A stretch of DNA of 64,000 nucleotides from Sorangium aterium. Lineage in GTDB: Bacteria; Myxococcota_A; Polyangia; Polyangiales; Polyangiaceae. The number at the start of each line of letters is the position of its first letter. Within the stretch, counting starts at the first letter, position 1. The notes beneath the pieces are model-generated. The model was not told the origin of the DNA. It made no database searches and saw nothing but the letters and a program-made list of their open reading frames with translations. Positions 55,801-64,000 of this stretch are shown here, in pieces. The translations under genes and the position numbers were made by a program. The DNA is taken from NCBI RefSeq assembly GCF_028368935.1, contig NZ_JAQNDK010000002.1, positions 372,001-436,000 of the forward strand, in the 5' to 3' direction.

Positions 55801-55954
55801 CCCTCGGAGAGGGTGCTCGTCGCGCGGCGCACGCAGGGCCGAACTCGCCTTGGACGCTTTGTCTCCGGCGCGCTGCGCACGCCGGAGACAAAGCGTCCAA
55901 TGGGCTCAGACAACGGCCCTGCGTGCGCCGCGCGACGAGCACCCTCTCCGAGGG
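55801..55954. repeat. 154-bp nested perfect palindrome
   Basis: The outer arms 55801-55840 and 55915-55954 are complementary over all 40 bases. Inner arms 55850-55870 and 55880-55900 are complementary over all 21. The loop is nine bases, and the spacers between inner and outer arms are 9 and 14 bases. It lies between convergent genes (stops at 55766 and 56027). A perfect 61-base-pair stem of this kind is unlike an ordinary terminator and resembles a mobile palindromic unit, though it could terminate both transcripts. Confidence 0.95.
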
Positions 55955-56026
55955 CCTGACGGTATTCGAGATGTTTGAAGAGAGAGGCGTCGCCGGGGTG
56001 ATCACTCGGCCGGGCAGGGGGAGCGA

Positions 56027-56650
56027 TCAGAACGGGATGTCGTCGTCGTTGCCGCCGCCGTAACCGCCGCCGCCGAAATCGTCGGGCGGAGGACCGGGAT
56101 CCTGCGCAGCCGGCGCGGGGCGACCACCGCCGCCGCGGTTGTAGCCGCCACCCGCCGGGCGGCCTCCGCCGCCGCCGGCGCCGCCGCCACCGTAACCGCC
56201 GCCACCACCGCCACCGCCGCCGCTGTAGCCACCGCCACCACCACCACCGTAGCCACCGCCGGGATCCGCGCCGAACGCGCCTGCGTCATCACCGGCAGCG
56301 CCGCGACCGCGGGCCCCGCCCGTCAGCAGGACGTTGTTCGCGATCACCTCGGTCTTGTAGCGCTTGTTGCCATCCCGGTCGTCGTAGCTCGACGTGCGGA
56401 GCGAGCCCTCGATGAAGATCGAGGAACCCTTGCTGAGGATCTTGCCCAAGGCCTCGGCGCGCTTGCCCCAGATCACGACATTGTGCCAGTCCGTCCGTTC
56501 TTTCCGGACCTTGTCGCGGTCCAGGTACGACTCGGTCGTCGCGAGCCGCAGGTTCAAGACGGCCTGACCTCCCTGGGTGAACCGGAGCTCTGGGTCGGCG
56601 CCCAGGTTGCCGAGCAGCATTACGCGATTCAAGCCTTCGGCCATCGTCAC
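56027..56650 (-). CDS. ssb: Single-stranded DNA-binding protein
   Basis: 207 residues. An OB fold at residues 1-110 ([72 protein letters not shown]) is followed by a glycine-rich linker with GGGY elements and the acidic tip DDDIPF that docks partner repair and replication proteins. The linker is unusually Gly-dominated (runs of eight or nine Gly). Starts at 56650 or 56644 (MAEG) are both possible; GGAG lies upstream. Confidence 0.96.
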   Translation of the reverse strand: MTMAEGLNRVMLLGNLGADPELRFTQGGQAVLNLRLATTESYLDRDKVRKERTDWHNVVIWGKRAEALGKILSKGSSIFIEGSLRTSSYDDRDGNKRYKTEVIANNVLLTGGARGRGAAGDDAGAFGADPGGGYGGGGGGGYSGGGGGGGGGYGGGGAGGGGGRPAGGGYNRGGGGRPAPAAQDPGPPPDDFGGGGYGGGNDDDIPF

Positions 56651-56887
56651 TCCTTCCCTAGGAGGGGCTCAGCGCACGCTGCGCTGAACGAACGTCGCCT
56701 GCTTCACTCCCCCATGGGGGCCGACGCGTCAAGGGTCGTGGCGCGCCGAAAAGCACGCGGCGCGCCCGCGCGGCGGGACCGGCGTGGGCCTCGGCACGGG
56801 CGGCGCGGCGTCGCTCGAGCGCCGCTCGATCACGGTCCGATCGCCGTCCAATTTCGCCCGGTTCCGCGCAATGCCGCGTGATTCCGC

Positions 56888-58273
56888 TCACCCGCCCGCT
56901 CCGGCTTGCGCGAGGAGGTCGGACAGGAAGAGCCGGGCGATCGTGAAGTAGAGGAGGATCCCCAGGACGTCCACGAGGCTCGCGATGAACGGCGTGGAGC
57001 TGGTCGCCGGATCGAGGCCGATGCGCCGGAGGAGGAGGGGGAGCATGGCGCCGACGGTGCAGCCCATGAGGACGATCGCCATCAGCGTCGCGCCGATCGT
57101 CAGGACGAAGCCGGTGCCGTCGCCCCAGAGCCAGACGCGGAGCATGCCGATGGCGGAGAGGATGAGGCCGAGCACGACCGCCTGGCCGAGCTCGCGGACG
57201 AGGACGCTCGCCCAGTCGCCGACGCGCAGATCGCCGACGGCGAGGCCGCGGATGATGAGCGACGACGACTGCGAGCCGGAGTTGCCGCCCGTGGAGATGA
57301 GCAGCGGCACGTAGTAGGCGAGCGTCGCGACGGCCTCGAGGTCGTGCTCGAAACGCCGGAGCACCTCGCCGGTCATGAACTCGCCGACGAACAGCACGGC
57401 GAGCCACGGGGCCCGCTTCTGGATGAACGTCCAGAAGCTCGTCTTGAAGTAGCTGTCCTCGATGGGGCCGACCGCGCCGAGCCGCTGCATGTCCTCGGAC
57501 TGCTCCTCCGTGAGGACGTCCATCACGTCGTCGACGGTGATGACGCCCAGCAGCTTGCGATCCGCGGAGAGCACGGGCAGCGCGTTGAAATCGTACTTGG
57601 CCATGGTCCGCGCGACCTCTTCCTGATCGGTCTCGGGGCTGACGGCGAAGACGTTCTCGGTCATCACGTCCGCGAGCCTCTCGGACGGCGAGGCGAGCAG
57701 CAGATCGCGCAGCGACACGACGCCGATGAGGTGCCCGCGATCGGAGACGATGTACACGTAGTAGATGGTCTCGGCGTCCTCGCCGACGGCACGGATGCGC
57801 TCGATCACGTCGGCGACCTTGAGGTGGATGCCCACCGACACGTAGTCGGTGGTCATGAGGCCGCCGGCGCTGTCCTCGGGCCACTTGGCGAGCTCCTCGA
57901 CCTCGGCCGCGGCCTCGGGGTCGACCTTCTCCAGCGTGGAGAGCAGCGTGCCGCTGACCTGGTCCGGGAGGGCCTCGATGAGGTCCGTGCGGTCGTCGGC
58001 CGCCATCTCGGAGACGATCGGCGCGATGCTCTCGATGCCCATCTGCTCGACGAGCGCTTCCTGGGTCTCGCCGTCGAGGCGCTCGAAGATCGGCGCGGCC
58101 TCCTCGGCCTTGAGCGCCATCAGGACCTTCGCCGCTTCGGCGTCGTCCAGCAGGCCGATGAGGTCGGCGAGATCCTCGTCATGGATCTCGTCCAGCAGGT
58201 CGGACAGCTGCGCCGGATCCTCGGTGAGCAGCTGCCGTACCTCCGGGACCATGGCGAGGGCGACGCGCAACAT
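56888..58273 (-). CDS. mgtE: Magnesium transporter MgtE
   Basis: 461 residues. The N-terminal superhelical domain (EVRQLLTEDPAQLSDLLDEI; AEAAKVLMALKAEEAAPIFE) contains repeated helices. Two CBS domains follow (about 135-255: GLMTTDYVSVGIHLKVADVI, VSDRGHLIGVVSLRDLLLAS, VMTENVFAVSPETDQEEVAR, VITVDDVMDVL), and then the five-helix MgtE pore with the conserved GNSGSQSSSLIIRGLAVGDL and GLDPATSSTPFIASLVDVLG, whose Asp residues bind Mg2+ in Thermus MgtE. The cytoplasmic domains gate the channel by sensing Mg2+. The start at MLRVALAMV is chosen because the upstream in-frame sequence is not family-like. Confidence 0.95.
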   Translation of the reverse strand: MLRVALAMVPEVRQLLTEDPAQLSDLLDEIHDEDLADLIGLLDDAEAAKVLMALKAEEAAPIFERLDGETQEALVEQMGIESIAPIVSEMAADDRTDLIEALPDQVSGTLLSTLEKVDPEAAAEVEELAKWPEDSAGGLMTTDYVSVGIHLKVADVIERIRAVGEDAETIYYVYIVSDRGHLIGVVSLRDLLLASPSERLADVMTENVFAVSPETDQEEVARTMAKYDFNALPVLSADRKLLGVITVDDVMDVLTEEQSEDMQRLGAVGPIEDSYFKTSFWTFIQKRAPWLAVLFVGEFMTGEVLRRFEHDLEAVATLAYYVPLLISTGGNSGSQSSSLIIRGLAVGDLRVGDWASVLVRELGQAVVLGLILSAIGMLRVWLWGDGTGFVLTIGATLMAIVLMGCTVGAMLPLLLRRIGLDPATSSTPFIASLVDVLGILLYFTIARLFLSDLLAQAGAGG

Positions 58274-58842
58274 GCCCGGGCACTGACCACAACTCGGCCC
58301 TGCTGGGAAGCGGCAAACCCCACCGGCGCCGGGCCCGCGAGCAACCCACCCCCGCATCGACCGAGGTTGGGTTGCGGCGCCGCGGCCGACCGAGGTTGAG
58401 CCTCCCGCGACCCCCGGTCGCGAGCGATGGAGGCCGGTCTCCCGGGACCGTGAACGGGTGATTTGCACTACAGTGATAAGTGAACTTTCTCTATTGGCCG
58501 ACCCGTGTCGGGGACCAGGTCGGGAGCCAGGTCGACCCAGGTTGAGGAGCGGGTCGCCTACTGCGTTGGCTGTCGCGCAATCAGGTTGACGTCGCGGCGG
58601 CCCGCGGGGCATGGAGGGTACGGCGCTGCGGCTGCGGCATCTCGTTTGCTACGGCACCCCTTCGCGGGGTCGAGCGGGGCCGGCCGGGTCGAATTGACAG
58701 CCTTCCGGTCGGGTCCCTAGCATCGGGCTCCCGTCGAGCCGTGGATCGCCTGCGGAAGTCGGTCATGGGCCCGTGGACGGCGGGCCTTTTCGGTGGCTTG
58801 ACCGCCGCGCAACTGGATCGGTGGTCGAAAGGAAAGTCGAAT
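58274..58842. other. Divergent intergenic region between mgtE and the vWA-like gene
   Basis: 569 bases without a gene. It holds a short AT-rich patch (ACTACAGTGATAAGTGAAC near 58470), a repeated CGACCGAGGTTG (two copies near 58358-58397) and a sigma-70-like promoter at 58694-58723, listed separately. I found no M-box-like magnesium riboswitch upstream of mgtE. Confidence 0.4.
58694..58723 (+). promoter_or_regulatory. Sigma-70-like promoter for the vWA-like protein gene
   Basis: TTGACA (58694-58699), an 18-base spacer and TAGCAT (58718-58723) lie about 120 bases before the ATG at 58843. A perfect -35 and a fair -10 element stand out in this GC-rich DNA. Confidence 0.4.
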
Positions 58843-61281
58843 ATGACGCGGATAGAGCGTGAGAGCAGGCGCCCGTGGAGGGGCGCGGTGAGGTTCGCCA
58901 TGGCGGGCCTGCTGATCGCGGGCACAGGCAGCGCTTTCGGATGTCTGAGCCGCCCCATCGCCGAGAACAAGCCCCGGTCGACGTCGACGATCGTCGAGCG
59001 GCTGACGCAGAGCTCGGTCGACAAGATCGATCTCCTCCTGGCGATCGACAACTCGGGCTCGATGGCCGACAAGCAGGCCATCCTCGCCACCGCGATCCCC
59101 GACCTCGTCCAGGGTCTCGTCAACCCGCGCTGCATCCACAAGGACGGCACGATGGCGACCACGGTCGCCTCGCCCAACACGCCCTGTCCGCAGGACTACA
59201 AGCGTGAGTTCGAGCCGGTCAAGGACATCCACATCGGCATCATCAGCTCGAGCCTCGGCGGCCACGGGTCGGGCGCCTGCCAGGGGACGACGAGCGCCTC
59301 GAACGTGGACATGGCGCACCTCCTCGCGCGCCGGAGCGAGACCTCCACGACGAACGACATCCCGACCTACCTCAACCTGGGCTTCCTGGCCTGGGACCCG
59401 GATCAGAAGCTCGACGGCGAGCCGAATCAGCCGGATCCGAACGACGGCGAGGCGGACATCACCGCCGACTCGAACGCCGACCTCAACGACACGTCGCTGG
59501 TCAAGCAGCTCACCGATATGGTCAAGGGCACGGGGCAGACCGGCTGCGGCTTCGAGGCGCAGCTCGAGAGCGTGTACCGCTTCCTCGTCGACCCGGAGCC
59601 CTACGAGACGATCGGCATCGACGCGGACGAGAACATCGTCGTCACCGGCGAGGATGCCGTCGTCAAGAAGCAGCGCGCCGACTTCATGCGGCCGAGCTCC
59701 CTCCTCGCGATCATCATGCTCACCGACGAGAACGACTGCTCGATCCGCGAGGAGGGCAAGAACTACCTCGTGGCAGAGACCGGGCCGGGCTTCCGCCTGT
59801 GGCGGCCGCGCGCCGAGTGCGCCACCGATCCGGGCAACAAGTGCTGCAGGTCGTGCAGCCAGAGACAGGAAGGCTGCCCCAAGGACGACGCGTGCACGGG
59901 CCCGGACGGCAACGCCGCCAGGCTGACCCCCGCGGAGGATCCGGTCAACTCTCGCTGCTGGGATCAGAAGCGCCGGTTCGGCTTCGACTTCCTCTATCCG
60001 ATCGACCGCTACCGGCGCGCCTTCACCGAGGCGCAGATCCCGAACCGCAAGGGCGAGCTGGTCCCGAACCCGATCTTCAGCGATCCGAACCCGGACGACC
60101 TCGACTCCAACGTCCGCGATCCCGGGCTCGTCTTCTTCGCCGGTATCGTCGGCGTGCCGTGGCAGGACATCGCGCGTCAGAACGCGCAAGGCCAGCCCGA
60201 CCTGCTGAACGGCCTCAACCAGGACGGCGAGCCGGTCGGTGGGTTCAAGAACTCCGACGAGCTCAGCGCTCCGGTGGGCGGCGCCGCCAGCGCCTGGGAG
60301 CTCATCCTCGGCGATCCCGCGAAGTACCAGGCGCCGAAGGATCCCTTCATGGTCGAGTCGATGAAGCCTCGCTCGGGCACGAACCCGATCACCAACGACA
60401 CGATCGTCGGGCCGCAGGAGGCGGGCTGGAACACCATCAACGGCCGCGAGTACACGATCCCGGAGGGGAGCACGGGGGACCTCCAGTACGCTTGCATCTT
60501 CGATCTCCCCCAAGACGCGGTGAAGACCTGCGACGGGCAGGCTCAGAGCTGCGACTGCAGGGCGGTGGGCGGTCAGGCGACCGACAACCCGCTGTGCAGG
60601 CCCGAAGCGGGGAACGATCAGGAGGATCCGGAGCCCAGGTCGACGACGCAGATCAAGGCGAAGGCCTACCCGGGCCTCCGCGAGCTGCAGCTGATCCGGG
60701 AGCTCGGCCCCCAGGGCATCGTCGGCTCGGTGTGCCCGCGCCAGCTCAACAACGACGGCGCGGCCGACTACGGCTACCGGCCGGCGATCGGCGCCATCAT
60801 CGACCGCCTGAAGACGGTGCTCGGCGGCCAGTGCCTGCCGCGCACGTTGACGCCGCACGACAACCAGCAGGTCTCCTGCCTGATCCTCGAGGCGCGCAAC
60901 TCGCAGGGCCAGTGCAACTGCGCGGATGAGCGGATGCCGGGGCGCCTCGAGGTGACGGGCGAGCATAAGCCCGCGAAGGACGAGGTGCTCTCCCTCGACA
61001 TCGCGAAGGCCTCCGGCTGGGACTGCGTGTGCGAGATCCAGCAGCTCGAGGGCATGAACGAGGGCGAGCCTGCCTACGAGTGCAGGACCAACGTCGGCGA
61101 CAACGTTGAGTCCGGTGGCCAGCCGGTGCACGGGTGGTGCTACGTCGATCCGTCGATCCGGCTCGGCGACGCCGCCATCGTGGCCGACTGCCCGTCGACC
61201 GAGCAGCGCAAGATCCGGTTCACGGGCAAGGGTGAAGCCCAGCAAGGGGCCACGCTGTTCATCACCTGCTCCGGCGAGTAG
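58843..61281 (+). CDS. Large secreted vWA-like protein, probable lipoprotein
   Basis: 812 residues. AGGAAAG precedes the ATG. A basic N-terminus and a hydrophobic segment (FAMAGLLIAGTGSAFGC) end at a Cys, a plausible though imperfect lipobox. A von Willebrand A-like domain follows, with the MIDAS motif in LLLAIDNSGSMADKQ near residue 70 and a later IIMLTDENDC. The rest is Cys-rich (more than 25 Cys, e.g. CCRSCSQRQEGCPKDDAC, CNCADER) and Asn/Asp-rich. The PF-type of such myxobacterial proteins is poorly described. It probably binds metal and a ligand on the cell surface. It ends before a strong hairpin terminator. Not part of an operon by spacing. Confidence 0.85.
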   Translation: MTRIERESRRPWRGAVRFAMAGLLIAGTGSAFGCLSRPIAENKPRSTSTIVERLTQSSVDKIDLLLAIDNSGSMADKQAILATAIPDLVQGLVNPRCIHKDGTMATTVASPNTPCPQDYKREFEPVKDIHIGIISSSLGGHGSGACQGTTSASNVDMAHLLARRSETSTTNDIPTYLNLGFLAWDPDQKLDGEPNQPDPNDGEADITADSNADLNDTSLVKQLTDMVKGTGQTGCGFEAQLESVYRFLVDPEPYETIGIDADENIVVTGEDAVVKKQRADFMRPSSLLAIIMLTDENDCSIREEGKNYLVAETGPGFRLWRPRAECATDPGNKCCRSCSQRQEGCPKDDACTGPDGNAARLTPAEDPVNSRCWDQKRRFGFDFLYPIDRYRRAFTEAQIPNRKGELVPNPIFSDPNPDDLDSNVRDPGLVFFAGIVGVPWQDIARQNAQGQPDLLNGLNQDGEPVGGFKNSDELSAPVGGAASAWELILGDPAKYQAPKDPFMVESMKPRSGTNPITNDTIVGPQEAGWNTINGREYTIPEGSTGDLQYACIFDLPQDAVKTCDGQAQSCDCRAVGGQATDNPLCRPEAGNDQEDPEPRSTTQIKAKAYPGLRELQLIRELGPQGIVGSVCPRQLNNDGAADYGYRPAIGAIIDRLKTVLGGQCLPRTLTPHDNQQVSCLILEARNSQGQCNCADERMPGRLEVTGEHKPAKDEVLSLDIAKASGWDCVCEIQQLEGMNEGEPAYECRTNVGDNVESGGQPVHGWCYVDPSIRLGDAAIVADCPSTEQRKIRFTGKGEAQQGATLFITCSGE

Positions 61282-61334
61282 GCGGCGTCAGCGGGCGTCA
61301 GCTAGCGTCAGCTAGCGTCTGATTGAGCCCGGCG

Positions 61335-61374
61335 CGCGGGGTGCGATCGTGAGATCGCGCCCCGCGGCGCTTTT
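61335..61374 (+). terminator. Rho-independent terminator after the vWA-like gene
   Basis: CGCGGGG-TGCGATC (61335-61348), tetraloop GTGA, GATCGCG-CCCCGCG (61353-61366): 14 pairs with one G-T wobble, followed by a T4 run (61371-61374). It lies 54 bases after the stop codon. A 10-base direct repeat (TCAGCTAGCG) precedes it. Confidence 0.75.
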
Positions 61375-61468
61375 GTGGCGCTTTGCGGCTTCAGCGCGGC
61401 TCCGGCGAGCCGGCCGGCGGAGCGCTCGGGGGGACCTGCCCGGTTTTGTGCTAAGACCGGACTCCTTC

Positions 61469-62161
61469 GTGGTGGCACGCAAGAAGATTCTCATCATCGA
61501 GGACGAGCCCCACATCGTGCTGGGGCTGACGGACGCCCTCGAGTTCGAGGGCTTCTCGGTGGCGTCGGCCTCGAAGGGGAAGGACGGCGTGCTGCTCGCG
61601 CGGCAGGAGAAGCCGGACGCCATCCTCCTCGACCTCATGCTCCCCGACACCAACGGCTTCAAGGTCTGCGAGGACCTGCGGCGCTGGGACGCGTTCGTGC
61701 CGATCATCATGCTGACGGCCCGCGGCCAGGAGATCGACAAGATCCGCGGCCTCGACGCGGGCGCCGACGACTACGTGACCAAGCCGTTCAGCGTGGGCGA
61801 GCTCATCGCCCGCCTGCGCGCCCTCTTCCGCCGCGCCGCCCGGCCGGCCGAGGCGCCCGTCGAGGTGTTCACCATCGGCAACGTGCAGATCAACATGACG
61901 GCCCACACGGTCTCGCGGGGCTCTCGCTCGGATCAGCTGTCGTTCTACGAGGTCGAGCTCCTTCGCCTGCTGCACGAGCGCCTGGGCCAGCCGGTCTCGC
62001 GCGAGGAGATCCTCCAGAAGATCTGGGGGATCGAGGCCGGACCGTCGAACCGCACGGTCGACAACTTCATCGTCAAGCTGCGCAAGAAGATCGAGCGCTC
62101 GCCCGACAAGCCGGAGCACATCCTCACGGTCTACGGCTTCGGTTACAAGCTCGCTCCCTGA
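61469..62161 (+). CDS. OmpR/PhoB-family response regulator
   Basis: 230 residues from a GTG, with a second GTG directly after it. The receiver domain is complete: acidic pair in ILIIEDEPH, phosphoacceptor Asp in [12 protein letters not shown], Thr in IIMLTARG, and Lys in DDYVTKPFS. The C-terminal winged helix (residues 130-228: [58 protein letters not shown]) is the PhoB type that binds DNA as a dimer. No histidine kinase gene is adjacent. Its last 19 bases overlap the convergent M23-like gene. Confidence 0.94.
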   Translation: MVARKKILIIEDEPHIVLGLTDALEFEGFSVASASKGKDGVLLARQEKPDAILLDLMLPDTNGFKVCEDLRRWDAFVPIIMLTARGQEIDKIRGLDAGADDYVTKPFSVGELIARLRALFRRAARPAEAPVEVFTIGNVQINMTAHTVSRGSRSDQLSFYEVELLRLLHERLGQPVSREEILQKIWGIEAGPSNRTVDNFIVKLRKKIERSPDKPEHILTVYGFGYKLAP

Positions 62162-63075
62162 CGGAGCGGCAGGACGTTGCGGAGGTCGCAAGGCACCGTC
62201 ACCGCGGCGTCGGTGATGCGCTTCGGATCTAGCTCTTCGATGCGCGCCCCCTCGCGGATCTGACGCGCCTCGAGGCGCAGCCGGACGAGGCCCGGGCTGC
62301 CCGTCTCGCCTGCGTACCCGACCACGTCGCCCGCGTCGAGGCGCGCGCCCGCCACGACGCCAGGGCCAGGGCGATCGAGGTGGCCATGGAGAAGGACGTA
62401 CCTGCGCACGCGATCCCCGTCGCGCACGTCGTGCGCCGTGGCCACCGTGATGCCGGACAGCGCGCCGACGAAGATGACCTCGGCCTTCCCATACTGGCCC
62501 TCGAGCCTGAGCGCTGCCACCCGCTCGCCGCGCGTCGCGGCGATGTCGATCCCGCCGAGCCACGACGGCGGCTCGGGCCGCGCGGCGCCGATCGCGGCGA
62601 CGAAGCCCGCTGCAGGCAGCGTTCCCGCCCCGGCCGGAGCGTCCTCGACAAGGAGGAACCCCGGCGGCCCGTCCGGCGCGCCGATCGGGAACGTGTACGC
62701 GGCGGCGCTCGCCGGACGTTCCGGGCGGCGGGGGATGTGCTCGTGGGCCTGGCTGCGCGTGCCCGCTCCAGCGGGACGCGGGCTGGCAGGGTCAGAGAGC
62801 GACGCCGCGCCGCCTTCGGGGAGCGGCGCGCCCGGAGCAGGCAGCGGGACGCAGGCGGCGCCCTCCGGCACGGTGCGCGGGCCGCAGAGCGCCGCCGCGC
62901 CCGCGGCGCCGCGCGCTGCGGCCGCCGGAGGGACGACCGCGGGCGGCGGCGGCTCGGGATCGTCGATGCCGCCGAGCGCAAGGACGAGCGCCGACGCCGC
63001 GGCGCCGCGCACGAGCGGGGAAGGGGAGACCGCTGCCCTCGTCGGGCGGGCTTGCAATGAGCCGGACACACGCAT
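62143..63075 (-). CDS. M23/LytM-like protein without metal ligands
   Basis: 310 residues. An N-terminal hydrophobic helix (about 24-37), a long Pro/Ala-rich spacer and a C-terminal domain with the M23 pattern [17 protein letters not shown], then [16 protein letters not shown], then [20 protein letters not shown]. The zinc ligands of true M23 peptidases (HxxxD and HxH) are replaced: Leu at the first His and Arg-x-Arg at the last pair. It is therefore probably a non-catalytic LytM module (EnvC/NlpD-like regulator or binder) at the periplasmic face of the membrane. Convergent and overlapping with the response regulator by 19 bases. Family call moderate. Confidence 0.7.
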   Translation of the reverse strand: MRVSGSLQARPTRAAVSPSPLVRGAAASALVLALGGIDDPEPPPPAVVPPAAAARGAAGAAALCGPRTVPEGAACVPLPAPGAPLPEGGAASLSDPASPRPAGAGTRSQAHEHIPRRPERPASAAAYTFPIGAPDGPPGFLLVEDAPAGAGTLPAAGFVAAIGAARPEPPSWLGGIDIAATRGERVAALRLEGQYGKAEVIFVGALSGITVATAHDVRDGDRVRRYVLLHGHLDRPGPGVVAGARLDAGDVVGYAGETGSPGLVRLRLEARQIREGARIEELDPKRITDAAVTVPCDLRNVLPLRQGASL

Positions 63076-63282
63076 GCCACGAACGGTCTACCGCATCGCG
63101 CGCGGCGGGCGAGCTCGATGCAGCGGCGGCGCGCTCGTCCCGCCCGGCCTGCGCGCGGCGGCCCCGGCGTGGGCGGCGCCGGGCACGCGCGGCCGCGCCC
63201 GCCGTGGACGGGAATTCGCGAGGAACAGGCCCTTGTTGCCTGCCGGCTTGCGGAGGCGACGCGCTGTTGATAGCTCCTCTTC

Positions 63283-63960
63283 GTGCAAAATCGTCAAGCC
63301 ATCGAGACGACCCTGAACAAGCTGTTCGACGCGGAGCGCACGGCTCGCCGGCTCCACGAAGACCTGACGGCCACGCCCGGCGATGGGCTGCTGGATGTCC
63401 TCACGGACGCCATCGCGGCCGCGACGCGCGAGAACGACGAGGACGAGGCGGCGCTCCGGCTGGTGCGTATCGCGTCGCTGCTCGGCGAGCACGAGGGTCC
63501 GCGCGCGCTCGACGCGCTCATCGATGTGCTCGCGTCGGAGCACCCCGAGGCGCGCCAGGCGGCGGGCGAGGAGATCGAAACGCTGGCCTACGATCGGTTC
63601 AAGGAGGTCGCGCAGGCGATCGAGCGCGCGCTGAAGCGGCTGCCGGTGGGCTCGTCGGCGCTCCCGGAGCTGCCGTACCTCATCGCCGAGGTGCCGGAGC
63701 CGGGCGTGCCGAAGCTGCTCAGCCAGTTCCTGAGCCACAAGGATCCGGACGCGGTCGCGGCGGCGATCGAGACGCTCGTCGAGATCGGTGACCCGGCGCA
63801 TGCGCCGCTCATCCAGCCGCTGCTCGACGACAAGCGCACGGTCGAGCTCGCGGACGACGGCGGCGACGACGCGACGTCGGAGGTCACGATCGGCGAGCTC
63901 GCCGAAGAGGCGCTCAGCCTCCTCGCGCCCTACGACGACGAGGAGGACGGGGTCGCCTGA
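63283..63960 (+). CDS. HEAT-repeat-like protein
   Basis: 225 residues from a GTG. Repeated helix pairs such as EDEAALRLVRIASLLGEHEG, PRALDALIDVLASEHPEARQ, EPGVPKLLSQFLSHKDPDAV and AAAIETLVEIGDPAHAPLIQ fit the HEAT/PBS-lyase type of alpha-solenoid scaffold, followed by an acidic tail (APYDDEEDGVA). Cytoplasmic, with no catalytic motif. Its stop overlaps the next start (TGATG), so it is coupled to the following gene. Confidence 0.85.
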   Translation: MQNRQAIETTLNKLFDAERTARRLHEDLTATPGDGLLDVLTDAIAAATRENDEDEAALRLVRIASLLGEHEGPRALDALIDVLASEHPEARQAAGEEIETLAYDRFKEVAQAIERALKRLPVGSSALPELPYLIAEVPEPGVPKLLSQFLSHKDPDAVAAAIETLVEIGDPAHAPLIQPLLDDKRTVELADDGGDDATSEVTIGELAEEALSLLAPYDDEEDGVA

Positions 63961-64000
63961 TGATCGGCCCGCCGCTGAGCGCGGCGGACGCCGTGTTGTT
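63960..64000 (+). CDS. Start of an unidentified gene (cut by the window end)
   Basis: ATG overlapping the preceding TGA by one base opens MIGPPLSAADAVL before the window ends. Too short to identify. The overlap argues for a translationally coupled partner of the HEAT-repeat protein. Confidence 0.4.
   Translation, partial: MIGPPLSAADAVL

Noticed and set aside
58274-58842. Magnesium riboswitch upstream of mgtE
   Set aside because: No M-box-like conserved stems were recognisable, and the region is divergent and repeat-bearing only.

Overview
The window is chromosomal DNA from a high-GC bacterium, most likely a myxobacterium of the Polyangia (Sorangium-like). This is inferred from the strong G/C third-position bias, the many secreted lipoproteins with long low-complexity tails, a CHAT/STAND/WD40 protein, a PP2C phosphatase and an IgGFc-binding-type lipoprotein. 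No rRNA or tRNA gene was recognised, so the taxonomic call is an inference.

The left part (1-14.9 kb) is a worn, recombined accessory region with a low-oxygen/NO flavour. It holds a PfkB sugar kinase, a three-gene unit (decayed CsoR/FrmR-like regulator, frameshifted UPF0104 membrane protein, MgtA-type P-ATPase) joined by ATGA overlaps, a tandem universal stress protein, and two copies of a quinol-type nitric oxide reductase. The NOR locus is duplicated in direct orientation (about 5.64-8.03 kb and 11.99-14.81 kb). The second copy is intact. The first carries two frameshifts and a 434-bp deletion. Between them lie a LysR/aldo-keto reductase divergent pair, a Cys-rich lipoprotein and a fragment of a cation/proton antiporter subunit G.

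From 14.9 to 30.3 kb come small metabolic and regulatory genes (SDR/AraC pair, two beta-propeller lactonase-like proteins, an alpha/beta hydrolase, a second AraC regulator). Next are two caspase-fold proteases placed tail to tail. One is a CHAT-NB-ARC-WD40 protein with seven nearly identical 126-bp propeller repeats. The other is a C14-type caspase with a frameshifted C-terminal part. A prolyl oligopeptidase lipoprotein follows.

The most interesting unit is 30.5-36.5 kb: a tight four-gene operon DUF3348 - DUF802 - OmpA/MotB-like - DUF2894. The DUF802 protein has a four-helix MotA/TolQ/ZorA-like membrane part and a roughly 900-residue coiled-coil tail built from large DNA repeats. Its partner has one membrane helix with a MotB/ZorB-like Asp and a peptidoglycan-binding OmpA domain. 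This looks like a proton-driven 5:2-type rotary motor related to ZorAB, with two uncharacterised accessory proteins.

From 36.5 to 64 kb the content is mostly housekeeping: PP2C phosphatase, UvrA, IgGFc-binding lipoprotein, EamA transporter, PaaK/CapK-like ligase, SspB, LivM-LivG-LivF, a pseudo-receiver, a family 2 glycosyltransferase, IHF-alpha with a MerR regulator, SSB, MgtE, a large vWA-like secreted protein, an OmpR-type response regulator, a non-catalytic M23-like protein and a HEAT-repeat protein. This part also holds two striking non-coding structures: a hexamer-word array with inverted symmetry after uvrA (41404-41643) and a 154-bp nested palindrome between two convergent genes (55801-55954).
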